From NCBI GenBank assembly GCA_030619215.1, contig JAUXBV010000136.1, forward strand, positions 1 through 7,774: 7,774 nt of DNA, read 5' to 3'. The notes under the pieces were generated by a model. It saw only the letters and a program-made list of their open reading frames with translations, was not told where the DNA came from and did not search any database. The position numbers were made by a program, and so were the translations under genes. Origin of the DNA: Fibrobacterota bacterium. Lineage in GTDB: Bacteria > Fibrobacterota > Chitinivibrionia > Chitinivibrionales > JANQEN01. Below are positions 6,361-7,774 of this stretch, in pieces (within the stretch, counting starts at the first letter, position 1; each line of letters starts with the position of its first letter).

Positions 6361-7572
6361 TTACTTTACAAAAACAACCCTTTGTCTCAAATCCTGATTA
6401 TCAACATTATAGTGGATAAAATAAACTCCATTTGGTAATGTTGTGATGTTCATCCCTATTGTATGTTCTCCGGCTGACAAAATTCCGGAATTATTTAATT
6501 TAATGAGCTTTCCGTCAGAAGAAAACAATTTCAGAATTATATTCTGCTCTTTTTTCAGGTTCAGGTTAATTGAAAAATTACCCTTCGTTACTATGTTCTT
6601 TGCAAAAAGCTGTGTTAATGATTTTTTGGACTGTTTGATTACCTCAACAGGTGCATCATTAAGATACAGATAGACAGTATCTTTATAGTTCCCTATTAAA
6701 ATATCCGGCATGCCGTCTTCATTCCAGTCATTCACCCAGACCGTTATATCTGTTTGCCCGGAGGGCCACTGAATTGGAGAGCCGCCACTCTCAAGCTTTT
6801 CAGCAGCAGCAAATTCAGGTGACGCATTTGTTCCGGAATTTTTAAGGAAATAAATACAGCCATTATCCTCACCAATAATTAAATCTTTTTTCCCATCAAG
6901 ATCGAGGTCGTCTACATGGGGAATGCAACGATGATACGCAATTGATGCATTGTTACACAGAACTTCAACAGGAGTGGTAAATTGATAACTTGAAGCTGTG
7001 CCGCTGTTCAAATAAACATTAACCTTTTCAGATGCATCGCTCCCGATAAGCAGGTCAAGAAGGCCATCTTCATCCCAGTCAATAACATGGGGGGCAGAAT
7101 TCTCTCCAGCATCTATTATTCCTCTGGTTGTGGCAATATCCGGTTCTTCTGTAAGGGTTCCGTCTGCTTTTCGACTGAAGAAATTTACATACCCGTCTCT
7201 TTCGCCAACAATTAAATCAAGATAGCCGTCATCATTAAAATCCACACCCTGTGGTTTAGTTGCACCGGTGCATCAGCCGCTTGAGAGGCTGATATCCGAG
7301 CCGTCAGCCTGAAGATAAGAAAAGTCCGTAAAAACAGGCGCTTCATTGGTTCCGGAATTTTTATAAAACCTGATTTTACCACTGCCAAACTGGCCTATAA
7401 GAAGGTCCTTGAGCCCGTCTCCATCCCAATCAACAGCGCAGGGATTGGCATGTCCCACATCAACAGTAATAGGGCTTCCATTTGCATTGATGTAAGCCCT
7501 GGGCCCGAAGGATGGCGTTTGTGCCATGAGCACTACTGGTAAAATGAGAAAAAGTACATAAAAGTATTTCAT
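6361..7572 (-). pseudogene. FG-GAP/VCBS-repeat surface protein with type IX sorting domain, interrupted by an in-frame TGA
   Basis: Read through the TGA at 7273-7275, the frame gives 403 codons. There is a signal peptide (MKYFYVLFLILPVVLMA, 1-17) and five calcium-loop repeats of the form DxDxDGxxDLLIG: DWDGDGLKD (48-56), DFNDDGYLD (111-119), DWDEDGLLD (166-174), DLDLDGKKD (about 222-230) and DWNEDGMPD (282-290). This suggests a beta-propeller-like fold. A Por-type sorting domain (about 326-403) includes LPNGVYFIHY and ends RQRVVFVK. The TGA is codon 100, between repeats 1 and 2. The frame is the same on both sides, so one base change or sequencing error explains it. Read with the stop, the gene gives a 99-residue product, with a 294-codon remainder that opens at a GTG (7245) inside repeat 2. 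The role is likely a surface-exposed binding or adhesion protein; the ligand is unknown. The ATG at 7572 is preferred over the GTG at 7581, which lies too close to the purine-rich site. Confidence 0.8.
7242..7275 (-). other. In-frame TGA followed by a palindrome and a hairpin
   Basis: The TGA (7273-7275) is followed at once by the perfect 12-base palindrome TGCACCGGTGCA (7261-7272). After six more bases comes CCACA-GGG-TGTGG (7242-7254), a five-base-pair stem with a GGG loop. The loop starts 23 bases after the TGA. Bacterial selenocysteine insertion elements lie at a similar distance and have a G early in the apical loop, so the geometry is loosely compatible. Nothing about a calcium-loop repeat protein calls for selenocysteine, so a chance hairpin is more likely. 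Confidence 0.35.
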
Positions 7573-7575
7573 TAT

Positions 7576-7586
7576 CTCCACCCTCT
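7576..7586 (-). promoter_or_regulatory. Ribosome binding site of the repeat-protein gene
   Basis: The minus strand reads AGAGGGTGGAG ending three bases before the ATG at 7572. The AGAGGG part has a spacing of eight bases. The GTG at 7581 falls inside this stretch and so is unlikely to be the start. Confidence 0.6.
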
Positions 7587-7606
7587 TTATGAAATGAATG
7601 ATTTAT

Positions 7607-7702
7607 CTATTTAACCAGAACAATTCTCTGTCTCAAATCACGATTGTCAACTCTATAATGACAGTGGTAATCCATTTTGCAGGAATCTATTGTTGTAACT
7701 TT
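7607..7702 (-). pseudogene. Decayed 3' end of a paralogous type IX sorting-domain gene
   Basis: The minus strand reads YHCHYRVDNRDLRQRIVLVK and then TAG (7607-7609). The repeat protein ends YFIHYNVDNQDLRQRVVFVK. By hand the two DNA segments match at about three quarters of the first 54 positions, including a 10-base block. Further upstream the frame shifts: TTI in one frame, LQNG in another, where the intact gene has TTLPNG. The frame then meets a TAA at 7703-7705. This is the broken end of an upstream tandem copy; the rest is lost or lies outside the window. Confidence 0.7.
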
Positions 7703-7747
7703 TTATAGAAATGTTTATATAATAGCCCTTATCTTCTATCTTTATCT

Positions 7748-7756
7748 ATTATACCA
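7748..7756 (-). promoter_or_regulatory. Extended -10 promoter, probably for the repeat-protein gene
   Basis: The minus strand has TGGTATAAT, a perfect extended -10 (TGn plus TATAAT). No good -35 is visible within the 18 bases left before the window edge, which an extended -10 can tolerate. The predicted leader of about 170 bases would include the decayed paralogue end. Confidence 0.45.
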
Positions 7757-7774
7757 CAAATATCACTATTTGTA

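Noticed and set aside
6361..7245. The C-terminal part of the repeat protein as a separate gene starting at GTG 7245
   Set aside because: The GTG codes for the valine of a repeat motif (PQGVDFNDDG), there is no ribosome binding site and the product would lack a signal peptide.
1..7774. Genome-wide reassignment of TGA to an amino acid
   Set aside because: The other long reading frames contain no in-frame TGA and encode their tryptophans as TGG, so one TGA is better explained by a local event.

Overview
The window looks like chromosomal DNA from a Gram-negative bacterium of the Fibrobacterota-Chlorobiota-Bacteroidota (FCB) type that exports surface proteins by type IX secretion. Signs of this are a gingipain-like C25 cysteine protease, a calcium-loop (FG-GAP/VCBS) repeat protein with a Por-type C-terminal sorting domain, the start of an M6-like metalloprotease, and a C-terminal tail ending in KIGVIER. 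My best guess is a Fibrobacterota/Chitinivibrionia-like lineage. That placement rests on sequence style only and is uncertain.

Layout: (1) 1-243, minus: the N-terminus of a secreted M6-family metalloprotease, cut by the window edge. (2) 244-461: its leader, and a strong intrinsic terminator (388-422) for the next gene. (3) 462-4058, minus: a 1198-residue multidomain C25 peptidase with signal peptide, propeptide region, catalytic domain, several beta-sandwich modules, a lamin-tail domain and a FlgD-like C-terminal domain. (4) 4059-4392: an AT-rich divergent intergenic region with likely promoters both ways. (5) 4393-6207, plus: a secreted protein that fuses a CsgG/FlgO-like domain to a von Willebrand factor A domain with a complete MIDAS motif. 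(6) 6208-6360: a convergent intergenic region with a minus-strand terminator and an in-frame remnant of a second C-terminal tail. (7) 6361-7572, minus: a repeat-type surface protein gene, intact except for one in-frame TGA. (8) 7573-7774: its leader, which contains the decayed 3' end of a paralogous sorting-domain gene and an extended -10 promoter.

Three of the four genes encode exported or surface proteins, and two carry recognisable but different C-terminal sorting domains. The genes are not one operon: the C25 gene has its own terminator and the VWA gene is divergent from it. The most notable feature is around the repeat protein. It is interrupted by one stop codon, has a paralogue's 3' end just upstream, and a KIGVI(E/Q)R tail plus terminator just downstream that matches the C25 gene's 3' end. 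This points to tandem duplication, recombination and decay among surface-protein genes that share 3' cassettes. No RNA gene, CRISPR array, insertion sequence or phage gene was seen.
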